A DNA stretch of 64,000 nt from assembly GCA_002261195.1 (NCBI GenBank), contig MVBO01000045.1, positions 1-64,000 on the forward strand, given 5' to 3'. Below, piece after piece: positions 45,626 through 57,622 of this stretch. Every line of letters begins with the position of its first letter. The first letter of the stretch is position 1. Source of the stretch: Bifiguratus adelaidae. Lineage: Eukaryota > Mucoromycota > Endogonomycetes > Endogonales. Below the pieces are notes generated by a model. It had not been told where the DNA came from. It made no database searches and saw nothing but the letters and a program-made list of their open reading frames with translations. Made by a program: the position numbers and the translations under genes.

Positions 45626-46730
45626 CTATGCAATAGATTTCGTTTTTCCTGGATCAAGTAGATTCGCAACATCCTCCCAATTGTAGGCTGCAAATAACGT
45701 TTTGCCTGTGCATTGTGCTGATCGCGGATCAGAGCCATCTCGAATGGTGATACCATATTGTTGTAAGATATCACGCATCTTTTGCTTTGGCTCCATGACC
45801 ACACCCGTGCCTGCATGTACTAGACAATCATGGTCATCAGATAACCATGCCAACAAAACCCATTCGGAACTTACGCAAACACTCCAGATCCGTAAGGGAA
45901 TCCCCCACATAGATCACCTCCGACGCATCGCACCCCGTCTCACGCATGATCTCTTCAAGCACGCGTCTCTTGTCCCGTCCCGAATGAATATTTCCAAGGA
46001 TACGTCCGGTCGTCTTGTCACTGTTCAATTCTAGCGTATTGGCGTAAATGCGCGACATGGCAATACCTTGATTTGAATCATTGGTAACCAAGCGTTGGGC
46101 TTCCAAGACACCAGCCATAAACTCTCGAGACCAATTGACGGAGATGATGTAGATGGGATAGTGTAATAATAGCTTGTCGAGGCCGGGTCGAAGCAAGGTT
46201 GGATCTAATCCACAGGTATACCCTAAAGACCTCGGGGTATCCGAGTTCAGCTCCGCAAAGACACCATGCTCTTGTACACGTTGAATACTCGCCATCTCGA
46301 CGGGCCGTGTCGCTTCGAGACGGTCCAAAAAGTCGTCAAGCGTGGTCGGCTTGCGCTTGGCATCTTGAAGTGCCGCATAGTCGTTGCTATAACTATCGAC
46401 AAAGAAGGACCAGGGTGACAGCGTGTGTTGGCGCTTGTAGCCGACTTGGGCAAGCAGAGCAATCGTGTCCTTGGTAGTGATCGTTCCGTCAAAGTCGAGC
46501 ACGAGAAGAGACCTCCTACGCAACGTTTGCGCGTCCGTGCTCATGCGCGTCATGCTCGAAACGTTCCACGTCCAACGCCGTAATTGAACGGAGCTTCGAG
46601 AGGTGGTAAGATTAGACGTGTCAAGAATCAATCTCCTGCCTCGACGCAATGAGAGACGCGATAGCGGCCTTAGGTGTGAAGAGAGGGTGACGATGTAGTG
46701 ATATCTATTCCATCCAAAACATGTAAACAT
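45626..46730 (-). CDS. HAD-superfamily phosphatase (Cto1/TH2-HAD-like), possibly mitochondrial
   Basis: Two exons in gene order: 45875-46730 and 45626-45819 (349 aa). HAD motif I is LLVLDFDGTITTKDTIAL (nucleophile Asp plus general acid Asp). Motif II is in YIISVNWS and motif III/IV includes YVGDSLTDLECL. An inserted helical cap lies between. Closest in style are small phosphatases of the phosphoserine-phosphatase-like group, including the HAD part of plant TH2 (thiamin monophosphate phosphatase), but the substrate cannot be assigned. The first 60 residues are rich in Arg and Ser and lack acids, like a mitochondrial presequence; internal ATGs at residues 60 and 63 could give a cytosolic form. 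Confidence 0.78.
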
Positions 46731-46767
46731 CGGAAGGGTATGCTTTCAAAGAGGAGATCGCTTTGTT

Positions 46768-48198
46768 CTACGCAGTAAAGGTGTAAAAGACGCTAACTCG
46801 CTCAAAACCATTGAAGGCACTTCCGGCAGCTGCAGTGTAGGCTCCCATGTTTTCCCAAACCAGCCAATCACCAACGTCGAGTTGATCCATTTCGCATTTC
46901 TTGACGACGCAATCGATGGAATCGCAAGTAGGACCCCAAATGGAGGTGTCAAAGACTTGCGTATTGTCATGAGATGTATACGGAGGGTTGTAAGGGCTGT
47001 AGATGTACTTGCCGCCCTTTTGCAGGATCTTGGGAACAGGCTGTTGATGGTCGAACATGATGCAGTTGAACGAGCCGTACATGCCATCGTTAATGTAGTA
47101 CATGTAGGCTGGGTGATCGTCCATGGAAGGGGAGCTATCATTGATCACTTCGTTGTCGCCAACAGAACCCTGACAATCGTGCTGATCCTTTGCAACGGCG
47201 CTGTGGTCACGCAACACGGTACGTCGAGCAATGATGCTGGTCGCAAGAGTGAAGGCCGATGCTGCATAGTATCTGCCAGGTTCCGCGATGACCCGGATAG
47301 CCGGGTCAGGGAAATGACGGTCAACAGCGGGTCCAAGAATGGCTGCTACTTTGGAGAACGTAATGCCTTCTTGAACATCCGCACCTGGGAAACCACCGCC
47401 AACATCCAGGAAGCGAAAGTCGAATCCAAGTTCAAGGCCAAGGTCAAAAACATGTCGAGCACGCAGGACAGCATCCTCAAAGGCATGCTCATCGTAACAT
47501 CCGGAGCCGACGTGGAAGGAAACACCAATGACATTCAAGTCGAGAGCTTGGGCAGTTTCCAATAGATGACGGCAAGAGTCGAGGGGAGCTCCAAACTTGA
47601 GACCAAGTTGACAAAGGCTCTTCGAATCGTCTGTCAAGATTCGGAGAACGAGATGGGCTTCTGGGAAAAGCTTCTTAATCTTGTGAAGCTCCTCGGTATT
47701 GTCAAACGTCATCATGCGCACATCATTATTCGTCGCGTAACGGACAAAGGATGATTGCTTGCAGGGATTGGCATAGATGATGCGCGAAGGATCGACGCCA
47801 AGGTCAAGGACTTGCTTGATTTCGTTCTTGGAAGCGCAGTCGAAACCTATACCAAGATCGGCAAGAAGTTTGACGACTTTGGGGTCTGGATTACACTTGA
47901 CGGCATAGAATGGTTCAATGCGAGGCAAGAGTTCCTTCCAGCGCCAGTGTTGTCTCCAGACTTCGCCTAGGTCGGCAACGTAAAAGGCATCATTGTTGTA
48001 GACACCTTCTCCAAATCCATCTTCTCCAACTGCATTCTTGCGTAATTGCAGTTCCAAACTTTGCGACACGGAAAGTCGAGATTGAGGAAGATCCAATACT
48101 GGAGTAGTGGTTAATTGCTCCTTGAGATGAGTGCCACATCCAAAGGTGATATCCGTGTCAACGCGGCCCAGAACGGCCGTGTCCACAGGGGGCGACAT
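46768..48198 (-). CDS. SPE1: Ornithine decarboxylase
   Basis: Intronless, 476 aa. This PLP enzyme makes putrescine, the first step of polyamine synthesis. The PLP lysine is Lys101 in PFYAVKCNPD. Other motifs are GFDCASKNEI, SFHVGSGC, FLDVGGGFPG and AEPGRYYAASA, and near the C-terminus the catalytic cysteine in WGPTCDSID followed by DWLVWENMGAYT. The N-terminal 45 residues are variable as in other fungi. There is no upstream ATG within about 280 bp on this strand, so a uORF-type control like that of some eukaryotic ODC genes is not evident. The gene lies in tandem with the HAD phosphatase, 37 bp apart. Confidence 0.97.
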   Translation of the reverse strand: MSPPVDTAVLGRVDTDITFGCGTHLKEQLTTTPVLDLPQSRLSVSQSLELQLRKNAVGEDGFGEGVYNNDAFYVADLGEVWRQHWRWKELLPRIEPFYAVKCNPDPKVVKLLADLGIGFDCASKNEIKQVLDLGVDPSRIIYANPCKQSSFVRYATNNDVRMMTFDNTEELHKIKKLFPEAHLVLRILTDDSKSLCQLGLKFGAPLDSCRHLLETAQALDLNVIGVSFHVGSGCYDEHAFEDAVLRARHVFDLGLELGFDFRFLDVGGGFPGADVQEGITFSKVAAILGPAVDRHFPDPAIRVIAEPGRYYAASAFTLATSIIARRTVLRDHSAVAKDQHDCQGSVGDNEVINDSSPSMDDHPAYMYYINDGMYGSFNCIMFDHQQPVPKILQKGGKYIYSPYNPPYTSHDNTQVFDTSIWGPTCDSIDCVVKKCEMDQLDVGDWLVWENMGAYTAAAGSAFNGFERVSVFYTFTA

Positions 48199-48933
48199 GG
48201 CTTGCTAAAAAACAGTGGCTTGGACGAACCGAGTGTCAAGTATCAAATGAGCGGTGAGAGATTCCCCCCTTTGTGTCTCTATGTTATTAACAAAGAGAGA
48301 TGGCGAGCCAATGATCTATGCTGACACCAGTGGTATAGGAATGTAAGGTAGGACCTGTGGGTGTAGGTCCCGCTAGGCAAATACTAGCAGGTTAGATCGC
48401 CACGGGGGGAATCCCTGGACCAAACGGAACTGCTGAGAAATGATTTCTAGCGCCGTGATGGGCTGGTTGTTGTTTATGAATGCGACTGGTCGCTGTTGAG
48501 CTCCTTTAACGTTGTACAAGGAAGCTCAGAGGGGGGAGGGTGAAAAGAAATCGTATATATGCGAGTGGACAAGGGATAAGCAGTGATATATCACTTGATG
48601 AACACCAGAGCCAACCCTTCTGCGTTGATATTGCTATTCGCAAGCAAGAGAGATGAGGGGGGAAATGTTGATCAACTCAAATTTTTCTCGCCTCGGGAAT
48701 GATGTCACACAATGGACCAATCACAATGGAGGAAGGGGTGTATTGCGTCTAGGGTAACATGACAATGCCTTTTGCACAGCAATTCCTACTGGAAGGGGAG
48801 AAGGGGACATGGGGAATAGGATACAGGTTCTTGAAGATGAAGGATGTAGGAGAGGGGAGTTTGTCGAGATCGAGTGACCTATGGAACACTTCGGACCTCA
48901 GAAATTTGGGAAATGGCTTCGATCGATCTTGGT
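48199..48933. other. Ornithine decarboxylase leader/promoter and KAP95 3' flank
   Basis: About 735 bp without a gene. For the minus-strand ODC gene it holds a TATA-like stretch at 48553-48560, a perfect 14-bp palindrome AGTGATATATCACT at 48582-48595, and a hairpin at 48351-48370. The half next to KAP95 contains nothing recognisable. Confidence 0.45.
48351..48370 (-). repeat. Short inverted repeat in the ODC 5' region
   Basis: GGACCT and AGGTCC form a perfect 6-bp stem around an 8-nt loop, about 150 bp upstream of the ODC start codon. It could fold in the leader mRNA. Significance is unproven. Confidence 0.4.
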
Positions 48934-51900
48934 CTACGCTGTTGCTCGTTTTATCATCTAGTAGATGAATTAGTCAATGATGGTCCGCATCGCACGGGTA
49001 GATTCAAAAGGTTGCCGATGCTTACCTCTTTAGCCCATCTAGCCACTTCCTTTGTACCAGCACCCATACTTCTATTTGTACGTCCTTCCCGCAAGCATGG
49101 AAGGATCCAGTCGGCCTGTAATAGTTGTTTAATTTCTCCGTTGGGGAAAGCCTCCGCAAGATCGCCCAAAAGTCCAATCAAACTTCTAGTCACGGAATCG
49201 GAGCGGTGAGATCCTTCGTACACCATCCCGCATAATGCGAAAACATTTTGCACGTAGGGTAGAAGTAGATTAGCTAAAGGCGAGGGTTGAGTACTACTTC
49301 TGTTCAACAAGTGATGACATACCTTTCTGGCCAGCCTTTAAGCCTTGTACAACACCAGTGTATGCTTCTAGGATGCCTTCATGCAATTGATTCGCGTAAT
49401 CGGCCATATCATAGTTATTGGGGTCAATTCGCATTTGGCCGGCTTGCAACAACACCAACATGACCACCTCGAGGAACTGATCAAAGTTGCCACCAATAGC
49501 CATAGCAATGTCTCCAAAGCAGGAGAGGATGGCAGGTTTTACGTTTCGGTGTAGAATAGGACTCTGTACTCCATATGAGCAATACGTCAACACAATGTGG
49601 CCAAGGGCCGGCTTACCTGGAGATTCTGGATTAAGTAGTTCATGAATGTATGGCAGTATGGCAGAGAGCCTTCTCCAAGGGCGCGACAAATATCACCAAT
49701 GAGACCAACAGCAATGGCACATAGCTATATGAAAGCCGTCAGTGTTTCTGCGGGAAGTTGAGGTGGCTAGTGCACACTGACCTGATGCTCTTCATGGTTT
49801 TGCAAAGCCGCATAAAGGAAGGTGGAGAAAGCGTCGAGATAGCGACTGAAATCGGCTTCCAAGGCTGTTTAAATGAAGCGTCAGCTGCATGAAGTAAAAG
49901 ATTGGTTTCATCAACTTACCAGTGGTCAAGGCACCGACGGCCAAGAATGCGTCCTCGGTTATTGTGGACTGTCTCGAAGCGCTACTTAATAGCTCAAGCA
50001 GTGTCTTCATGGTCTCATCAGCCATGGGGTGCATGCCGGATCCAAGCTTTCGAATGCAGGACTAGTGGGAATAGTAAGAGACTCATCCTTGACAAATAAC
50101 AACCATGAACTTACTGTTAATACACTGAGTAGGTTGGACTGTAACTCTGCGTGCGCATTGCGCTCGTCAATGCCGAGAATCTGGCCTTGCACCGCAATTG
50201 TAGCTTTAAGACGTCTCAAAGTTTCCACCGTGAGGCTCTCTACAATTGGATAACAATCCTGGAGAAATGGTGAGTATCTCAATTCTGCGAATCACCTATC
50301 CAGAAACCATACCTTAGCTGCATTGGCTGCAAGCGTAGAGATAGCTTCGTATGCTGAGGTTCGCGCGTTGGCTTCGTTGTCCGCATTTTGTGTGAATTGC
50401 ATCAAAGCGGTAAGGATGCCTTCAAAGTACATTGAGAGGTAAGAGGTATCCATCTCCGTGCCCTCCATTGCACCGAACGACAAAGCCAAGTTCATGAGAG
50501 ACTAAGTCACACGCTCGGTAAGTAAAAGGAATATAAAGTGTACGCCTTGAAGCTTACCCAGCAACAGTTTGCTACAACGCGAGGGTTGTCTTGCAAGCCA
50601 TAGACTAAGGCTTGAATCAAATCGGACAGATGAATGTCCGGCTTGATGCAAGAGCTCAGAACATCGGAAACTCGACCAAGGGTCCAAGCGACTGTGTCCT
50701 TCACGTTCACTACCGGGTCACGCATCATCTCAATCAATACCGGCAGCGCTTGCTCCACCAAGGGCGCCAATACAATCTCGTCTGGACCCTCCAAAATTGA
50801 ACCGAACGCCATCACAGCTGCTTCGCGATAGCGCCAATCTTCATTCTTGATGTGTTGTTCGACAAATGGTATTACGGGTTGCACAATATGGTTCTCCACA
50901 CATTGGGCGAGCAAGGCGATACAAGTTGCTGCAGCCATCGATACATTCCACTCATCTTCGTCTTGATCCTCCTCTTGTCTTGTCAGTAGCCATAAGAGTA
51001 CCGGCAAGATCTCGCTTAGAGCAGCAGTTGCGAAGCCGAAATTCTGGCGTTCATAAGGTTCCGGCTCACCAGCATACTGAAATAAGCAATGTAAGCATCT
51101 TCGTCCTGAATCTCCCAATCGTACGTACCTCTAGCTCCTCCTCACGGATACTGATCTCTTCGTCGCAAACTGTTGACCAGAATTCGACAGCTTGTAAGGC
51201 GACATTGGGATTCTCTTGTTTCATGCCAAGCACGGTCAACTACAAAATCAGTTCAGTCATTTCCTCCATGCACAGCAGCGTATAAGCATACCCCGAAGAG
51301 AGCCTTCTCCATGTAGAACTTCATCTTGTCGTAGTACAGTTGCATGATGCGAACCAAACATTCGAATGCTGCGACCTTGACTCTATCGTCCTCCGATTGA
51401 GTAGCCTCGCATACGACTTGCATGATATAGTTTCTCTCCCCTTCCCGTTCGAAATTATCTTGTATGAATTCCAGAGCGTTGTACAAGGCATTGATGGCAG
51501 CTAGTCTGACATCTTGGCTAAGAAATTTCAACCAGTGTGAGTGTAAAGAATGGTCGACGGCATTGAGGACAACATACCTTGGTTCTTCTCTTCGGGCACC
51601 TTGAACAACCGTCGTGAGTATCTGATCAGCTTGAGCAATCAAAGCTTCTGGCGGCTGAAGCTACATGTCAGCACATATATGCTTGACGTTACGAATCATA
51701 ATCCTACCGTAAATTCACAAATCCAACCCAAGGCTTGCAAGGTGGACTGTCGTAGGTGTACGCTCTCATTCTTCATGTTTTCGAACAGTGTGGCTATTAG
51801 CTCCGGCCATTGACGTTCTGGAATTTCGACCTCGGCGATGGCAGCAATAACCTGAACGACGCATCAGTAAGTGATTAGGCTTCCTCGACCGGGAGAGGGT

Positions 51901-52416
51901 GACTCACTTGGCCAGTGGCATTGCTAGCTTTCGGTTGCTGGCTGTTCAGCGTGCTTAGAGCCTGAGAAGGTATAAGTCAGCGGTTTTTGCACCCCTGTAT
52001 ACGCAAAATCCCCTTACCAATTGCTTTATTTGTGCGCGAATAGCAGCATCGGTAGAGAGCCATCGTTCCCGACACTCTGCCTTTCTCGCAAATTCTCGCA
52101 CTTGCAAGGTATTTTTCAAAGCAACACCAGCAGCACTTCGAATATCTGGATCACTTTGTTCATTCGCCAGTTCGCTGGCAAGCGCAAGTGCATATTGTGC
52201 CTAGCACATTGCAGATGAGTACGTTGTAAAGCTGTGGCACCATGTAGATACGTACATAGCTCTCGGTTGCCGCCTTTGCGAGCGTGTCAGTAGCATTCTG
52301 ACGTACGGTTTGGTCTAGTGATGGTCATTAGCATAAGGTCCGAAAGCCCAAGTAAGTCAGCCTGCTTTACACATACCCGGAGAAAGAGTACTTTGGAGAA
52401 GCTCCCCGATGTTCAT
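48934..52416 (-). CDS. KAP95: Importin subunit beta-1
   Basis: Seventeen exons in gene order: 52377-52416, 52256-52314, 52018-52200, 51908-51961, 51708-51851, 51578-51660, 51292-51517, 51129-51239, 50558-51076, 50313-50501, 50115-50258, 49920-50061, 49782-49864, 49617-49724, 49323-49563, 49026-49273 and 48934-48957 (865 aa; yeast 861). Importin beta carries cargo with importin alpha through nuclear pores and is a HEAT-repeat solenoid. Diagnostic segments are [14 protein letters not shown] at the start, [51 protein letters not shown] across a junction, [25 protein letters not shown] and [14 protein letters not shown]. The last exon is 24 nt and supplies MIKRATA and the stop. Confidence 0.96.
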
Positions 52417-52466
52417 GACTGCAATGCTTCTTCCCTAGCAAGTCGTACAAGACGTAATACTGTAGA

Positions 52467-55457
52467 ATGAAGGACACATACGCGAACTGTTAGCCAAGAC
52501 GGCGTGAAACAGAGCATACAGCGCGTCCAAAAGTGAAACCAGTGTATCAAATACATACCTGTAGTGCCTCCAGACAACTACACAAACACTATAGCACTGC
52601 CAAGTCCTAGTGCTAGAGGGATAAGTGCAGCTGATCCACTCAAACGCCTGCAAGAAGAGGTTGGCTTGCAAATCTTTTCCTTTCGACTCAAAATCGTGTC
52701 ACGTCATCAATCCGTGACCCTTTCACGCGTTCGCCTTTTATGGCACGGCGCGCTGGTTGAAAGGGAGGAGTATGTCGCTTCTATGAGCAGTGCTGTCGTA
52801 GGTAAGTGTTTGCTGCAGACAAGTCGCTTGTTGTAGTTGTCTGAAAGAGTCTTGGTTACTTTTTGATAGAGGAGAGGCCTGTGACGTCTCGTGAACCCCT
52901 TGACGGTCTCATAACTATTGTGGCGGACTGCGAGGCCACAAACGACTTTAGTCGGGTCAAGGCTTTCTGTCACGAGGTTTTTTCTGATGAGCATGGGTTA
53001 ATCATGACGTTTTCGGTAGGATGGGGAAGATCAAGGGTGCGGACAAGGTCACATTGACGCGAAATGCCCAGAGCAATCATATCTTGGATCGTTCACTTGT
53101 ACAGGAAATTTTCCATGTCTTGCTGCAGGTAGAGTTGTGGTTTATGGCTGCGCTATGTCTTTTGACACATCAAAGTGCCCAATTGATGTCAGCGAGAGTC
53201 TCGTTGATGCATTATCCCATCTGCTTCAGAATGTTCCTGGGCGACATAAATGGAATCATCTCTCACTCCTTATCGCAGAATTGATCTATCACGTACGTCC
53301 TTTCATGGCTGTATAGGAATGGAGCCCTAAAGGTTTGCTGCAGTTTCTCCTGGAGGCCAATCTCGAGAATTGTATGGCCCTCACGGCCAATTTCCTGCAG
53401 CAGCTCGTATCTCAATCAAGTTCGATGCAGAGGCAATTTTGTAGTATACTCGGTTTTCCAGACATTGACAGCACCACTGTATCGCCCGACGTTCACGCCT
53501 TCAGGGCATCCGTTCGCTTCACTCAACAGTTCATCACTGCTTGTGTGCAGCGCCGGCCTGAACCTTTGATCAATAGCGGTACTGACGCAGATCTTCGGTG
53601 CGCCATACGCTGGCTCGGTATACAAAGTACGTTTGGAAGGTGCTGGCGACATGCAAACTTACGTTTTCCGCCGCTTTGCAGATCAATACAATGAAAAGCA
53701 TAGATTTGTTCCATACATTGACTTTTACAATACTTTGCTAAATGGACGACTCGACATCAAGGACGATTACGCGTGGTACAAGGATCGCAAGGGGCAAGTA
53801 TAGGTTGCAGTAGTAAGAGTGGTTGACTCATGATAGTAGGTTCTCTTGCTGCGATTACCCATTCATTCTCGATGCCTCCACCAAAGCCAACATACTCCGA
53901 GCAGAAAGTATGCTGTTGATGCGCCATGAACTGCAAGATGCCTTTTTCCGAGCATTATTCGAAGGTAATCGGCAGCGAGGAATAAGGACACTATTCTGTT
54001 TTGACCTGCGATAATAGGTGTCACCAGTCCATATCTCTTTCTGGAGATTCGCAGAGACCACATATTACAAGATGCTATATATCAGGTCCGTCTAACGGCA
54101 TGTTTCTGCCTTGTCTTCTCTCTTGACCAAATCCCCTAGCTGAGTTTCAAGTCAGTTCAGGACCTTCGGAGACAGTTGAGAGTGCAATTCGTGGGTGAGG
54201 AAGGTGTAGATGAAGGCGGTGTTCAAAAAGAATTCTTTCAACTCGTCGTTCGCGAAATGTTTCACGAGCAGTATGGTATGTGTGCTCGGTCAAATTCTCT
54301 GATACCCAGTCATTGAGCGATCTTCTGCAGGTATATTCCAAGTGAATCAGGAGTCACAATTAGTCTGGTTTACACTCGGTACCTCAACGGATCAACTCGC
54401 TCGAGAGGAATGCAAGTTGCTGGGTATGCTTATGGGGCTCGCCATCTACAACGGAGTCATTGTTGATGTGCATTTCCCTTTGGCTCTGTACAAGAAGTTG
54501 ATGGGAATTGCTCCTGATATGTCGGATTTGCAACAATGGGATCCTGTAAGCGTCGCTGCTTGTCAAAACTTCGCTACTAACCTGTTTTTCTCTAAACAGA
54601 CTCTGGCAAGAGGGTTTCATGATCTACTGATCTATGAAGGGGACGTGCAGGAAGTGTATGATCGTACCTTTCAGACGGAAGTCGAAGTCCATGGAGAGCG
54701 CATCGCCTACGATTTGTGTCCCGATGGAGCAAATCTTAGATTGACCCAAGAGAATCGTCATGGTGAGCACGGTGCTTTTTGCGTCCTACCCAAACTGAAC
54801 CAGACAGACTTTGTCCGGCTGTACATTGACTTGATCTTCAACACGCTTGTCAAGGAGCCGTTTGAAGCCTTCCAAGAGGGTTTCGACGGCGTATTACGAG
54901 ATAGCTGTATGCACGTAAGCAGACATCCCTTGGATGCCATTTCTGCCCACTGACCTCTCGTGAATTCCGTTTAGCTTTTTCGGCCCGAGGAGCTAGAAAC
55001 GTTGATTTGCGGTAGCCCACATCTAGATTTTGATGCGCTCCAAAAAGCGACGCTGTATGATGGTGGATATAGCCCAGACTCCCGCATCATTCGGTAAGCC
55101 CATCTTTTCGCTGCATCTATTACTAAGTCTGATGCATTCCAATCAGAGATTTTTGGAGCATTGTCCACGAGTTTACCGAAGCCGAAAAGAAGCAGCTGCT
55201 CTTCTTTTGTACCGGATCGGACCGTGTCCCCATTGGCGGTCTATCCAAATTGCATTTTGTCATTGCAAAGAATGGACATGATTCAGATAGGTGAGTGATT
55301 TGTTGCAAGAGCAGGACACAAGATTCACTCAAGTAGGTTGCCGACATCTCATACTTGTTACAATGTCTTGCTGTTATGCGAGTACTCATCCAAGGAAAAG
55401 CTCAGAGGACACCTACTCACTGCCATTGGCAATGCAGAAGGGTTTGGAATGATTTAG
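52467..55457 (+). CDS. HECT-type E3 ubiquitin ligase (Hul4/HECTD2/UBE3A-like)
   Basis: Proposed exons: 52467-52488, 52565-52801, 52870-52976, 53036-53128, 53176-53292, 53344-53626, 53682-53793, 53840-53964, 54018-54085, 54140-54275, 54331-54545, 54600-54762, 54808-54914, 54975-55093, 55147-55290 and 55337-55457 (722 aa). The HECT domain is complete: FVPYIDFYN and DIKDDYAWY lead into it, [15 protein letters not shown] and [14 protein letters not shown] form the N-lobe, and the thioester Cys sits in [11 protein letters not shown] before the GFGMI end typical of UBE3A relatives. The first four exons are the least sure; the exon 3 donor (GTTTTT) is weak. Intron 7 is GC-AG. The start is 50 bp from divergent KAP95. 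Confidence 0.85.
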
Positions 55458-55614
55458 ATGTAGATTAGTAACGTTGATATTTATAATTGAATCAACAAAA
55501 CACGCAGTTTTTATTCCCTCCTACGTAACAAGACGTTGACGCACCAAGAAAATAGGACGATAATTGCGAGCGAGGAGAAGTGACTCGACGTGTATGATGA
55601 GCGAGACGAATACT

Positions 55615-56903
55615 TTAACCAGATCCACCCTTGTAGACCTTGCCAAAGAAGATTTCTTGAAGCTTATCGTAACCTAGGAGCGACATTGAGAATCAGGCAC
55701 TACAGTACGCTCCGTACGCAACTTACCAGACAAGACACCAGCACCAGCGATACCACGCAAAATGTTGGCGCCAGCACCCTTAAAGAGAGAGCGAACACCT
55801 TCGTTGGCAATGATCTCCCTGAAAGCGTGAAGGGAGGACTTGTACTTGACACCGGAACCAGTGGTCATCATCATACGACGACGAACAGTATCAATGGGGT
55901 AAGAAGCCAAACCAGCGGAGGTAGTGACACCCCATCCAAGCAAGAAGGAAGCGAGGAAGGAGTTTTGGATGTTGGCTGGAAGAGCGGGCTTCAAAGAATC
56001 GTACATACCAAAGTACAAACCACGGTAGACGATAATACCCATGACAGAGATGTTGAAACCACGGTACAAACCGAGGAAACCATCGGAGGCAAGGGTCTTG
56101 CGGTAAACATCGATAAGACCGTTGAATTGACGTTCACCGCCCTTCTTGGCGTTCTTCGCATCGTTGGCGAGACGCGTACGAGCGAAATCAAGGGAGTATA
56201 CAAATGTCAAGGAAGCGGCACCGGCAGCACCACCAGAAAGCAAGTTACCGGCGAACCAAGCCCAGTATCCATCACGGTTCTTGTCCTTGTTGAACATGCG
56301 CTTAAACTTGTCCTTGAAGGCAAAGTTCAAAGCTTGAGTGGGGAAGTAACGGATGACGTTGGCCAAGTTACCACGCCAAAGAGAGTAGACACCCTCTTCG
56401 CGAACAACACGGACAAAACAGTCTCCAATACCCTTGTAGGGTGTGGCAAGACGACCTTGCTTGAGCATTTCATCCTGATTTTGGATCAGGAGTTTCACTA
56501 CATGGAAATGAGGCCATGAGCATGTCTAGAGAAAAATTTTCGGAGCGCCAAATTCAATGTCGTAGAGCGGACATTGAATTTGGAGGTCCAAGCGCAACCC
56601 GCATTGTTCTGACACATACCACGTTCGATGGGAGCAGCTGCAGTCTTGGCTACAGCGGCGGAAACACCACCCATCATGAAATCCTATATGTTCGTGAGTA
56701 ACGCCTGATATGACTTGCCCATGATGGTCAGACAGTTAAAGGGCGTATGCATGACCAGGTACCTCATCCAACGACGTTCAGGTACTCTGAATATCCAATG
56801 CGGACAAGCTCGGATATCATGCTTGGCCACCTAAGAAGGCCCCAGACTGCGTCCAGCAACGTGTACTTACCACGAAGAAGTTACCTTTTTGTTTGTCCGG
56901 CAT
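55615..56903 (-). CDS. Mitochondrial ADP/ATP carrier
   Basis: Four exons in gene order: 56871-56903, 56620-56683, 55727-56497 and 55615-55673 (308 aa, family length). The carrier exchanges cytosolic ADP for matrix ATP across the inner membrane. Three mitochondrial-carrier repeats are visible, with [21 protein letters not shown] and [12 protein letters not shown]; the RRRMMM signature is specific to ADP/ATP carriers. No cleavable presequence is expected, and the protein begins [10 protein letters not shown] directly. Introns 1 (187 nt) and 2 (122 nt) are longer than the local average. The gene lies convergent with the HECT ligase, 157 bp apart. Confidence 0.96.
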
Positions 56904-57622
56904 ATTGAAAGCTGTCTTTTTATCTTAGAAAGGGAAGTGCAAATGCTAGATACAAAAGCCAAAAAGCAAACGCTCAAGTCTTTTGTAAGCTGGACAGCTG
57001 CAAGACAGAGAATAGACGATAGAGAGATGAAAGAGAGAGGGAGAAGAAGCGGATGCGATAGTGCAACCTTTTTAACCCTACCCTTCGTGCGTGTTTACAT
57101 TTTTGGTTGATTAGGGGGATAAACCCTTACCCTGACGATTCAAGCCACTGAGCTTTTAGAAAAGAAGCATGTGGTTGGCCAGAAAAACAAAACGCAACGT
57201 TTTTAATGCTTTTGCGTCGTTGTCCAGATCCAATTGTACATGAGACTGACTAACAGACATGAAGAAAGACATGCGAGAAACAATATGTATAGCCGAGCGC
57301 GAACATACGCCCGACAATCCTCCGAGAGCGAGAGCAAGATGCGGCCTTGCTGAGAAATAGGACGCACACCTCCAGTGTTTACATCGATTATCCTTGATCA
57401 AGACAGCAAATTGAGGTAGTGTTGACTACGCCGATCACGATCCCGAAAATAAAAAGACAAAAACAGATGTAAATGGCGGCATGACTTGCGATCTCGACAA
57501 CCTTGAAAGATACTCCAGACGAGAAAACCGATAAGAGTAGACAGTTTTGCTTCCAGTATGCTTCATCCTTGCTTTGCCAGTCAATGCTCAAACACGATTA
57601 GACTTGAACAAGAGCGAGTCGC
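56904..57622. other. Intergenic, about 720 bp
   Basis: Probable strong promoter of the ADP/ATP carrier plus the 3' flank of RPL41. No coding frame with family resemblance; an 81-codon minus-strand frame at 57156-57401 has no conserved character. Confidence 0.4.

Noticed and set aside
46882-47565. 227-codon plus-strand frame inside ODC
   Set aside because: Antisense shadow of an intronless, highly conserved gene.
53016-53035. A 20-nt intron in the HECT gene joining MTFS to GADK
   Set aside because: Far below any credible fungal intron; a 59-nt intron with donor at 52977 gives the same downstream frame.
55590-56519. 309-codon plus-strand frame
   Set aside because: Antisense shadow of the ADP/ATP carrier, which is certain on the minus strand.
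56684-56870. C/D-box-like motifs in intron 1 of the ADP/ATP carrier
   Set aside because: Box C is degenerate and the terminal stem does not form, so a snoRNA could not be supported.
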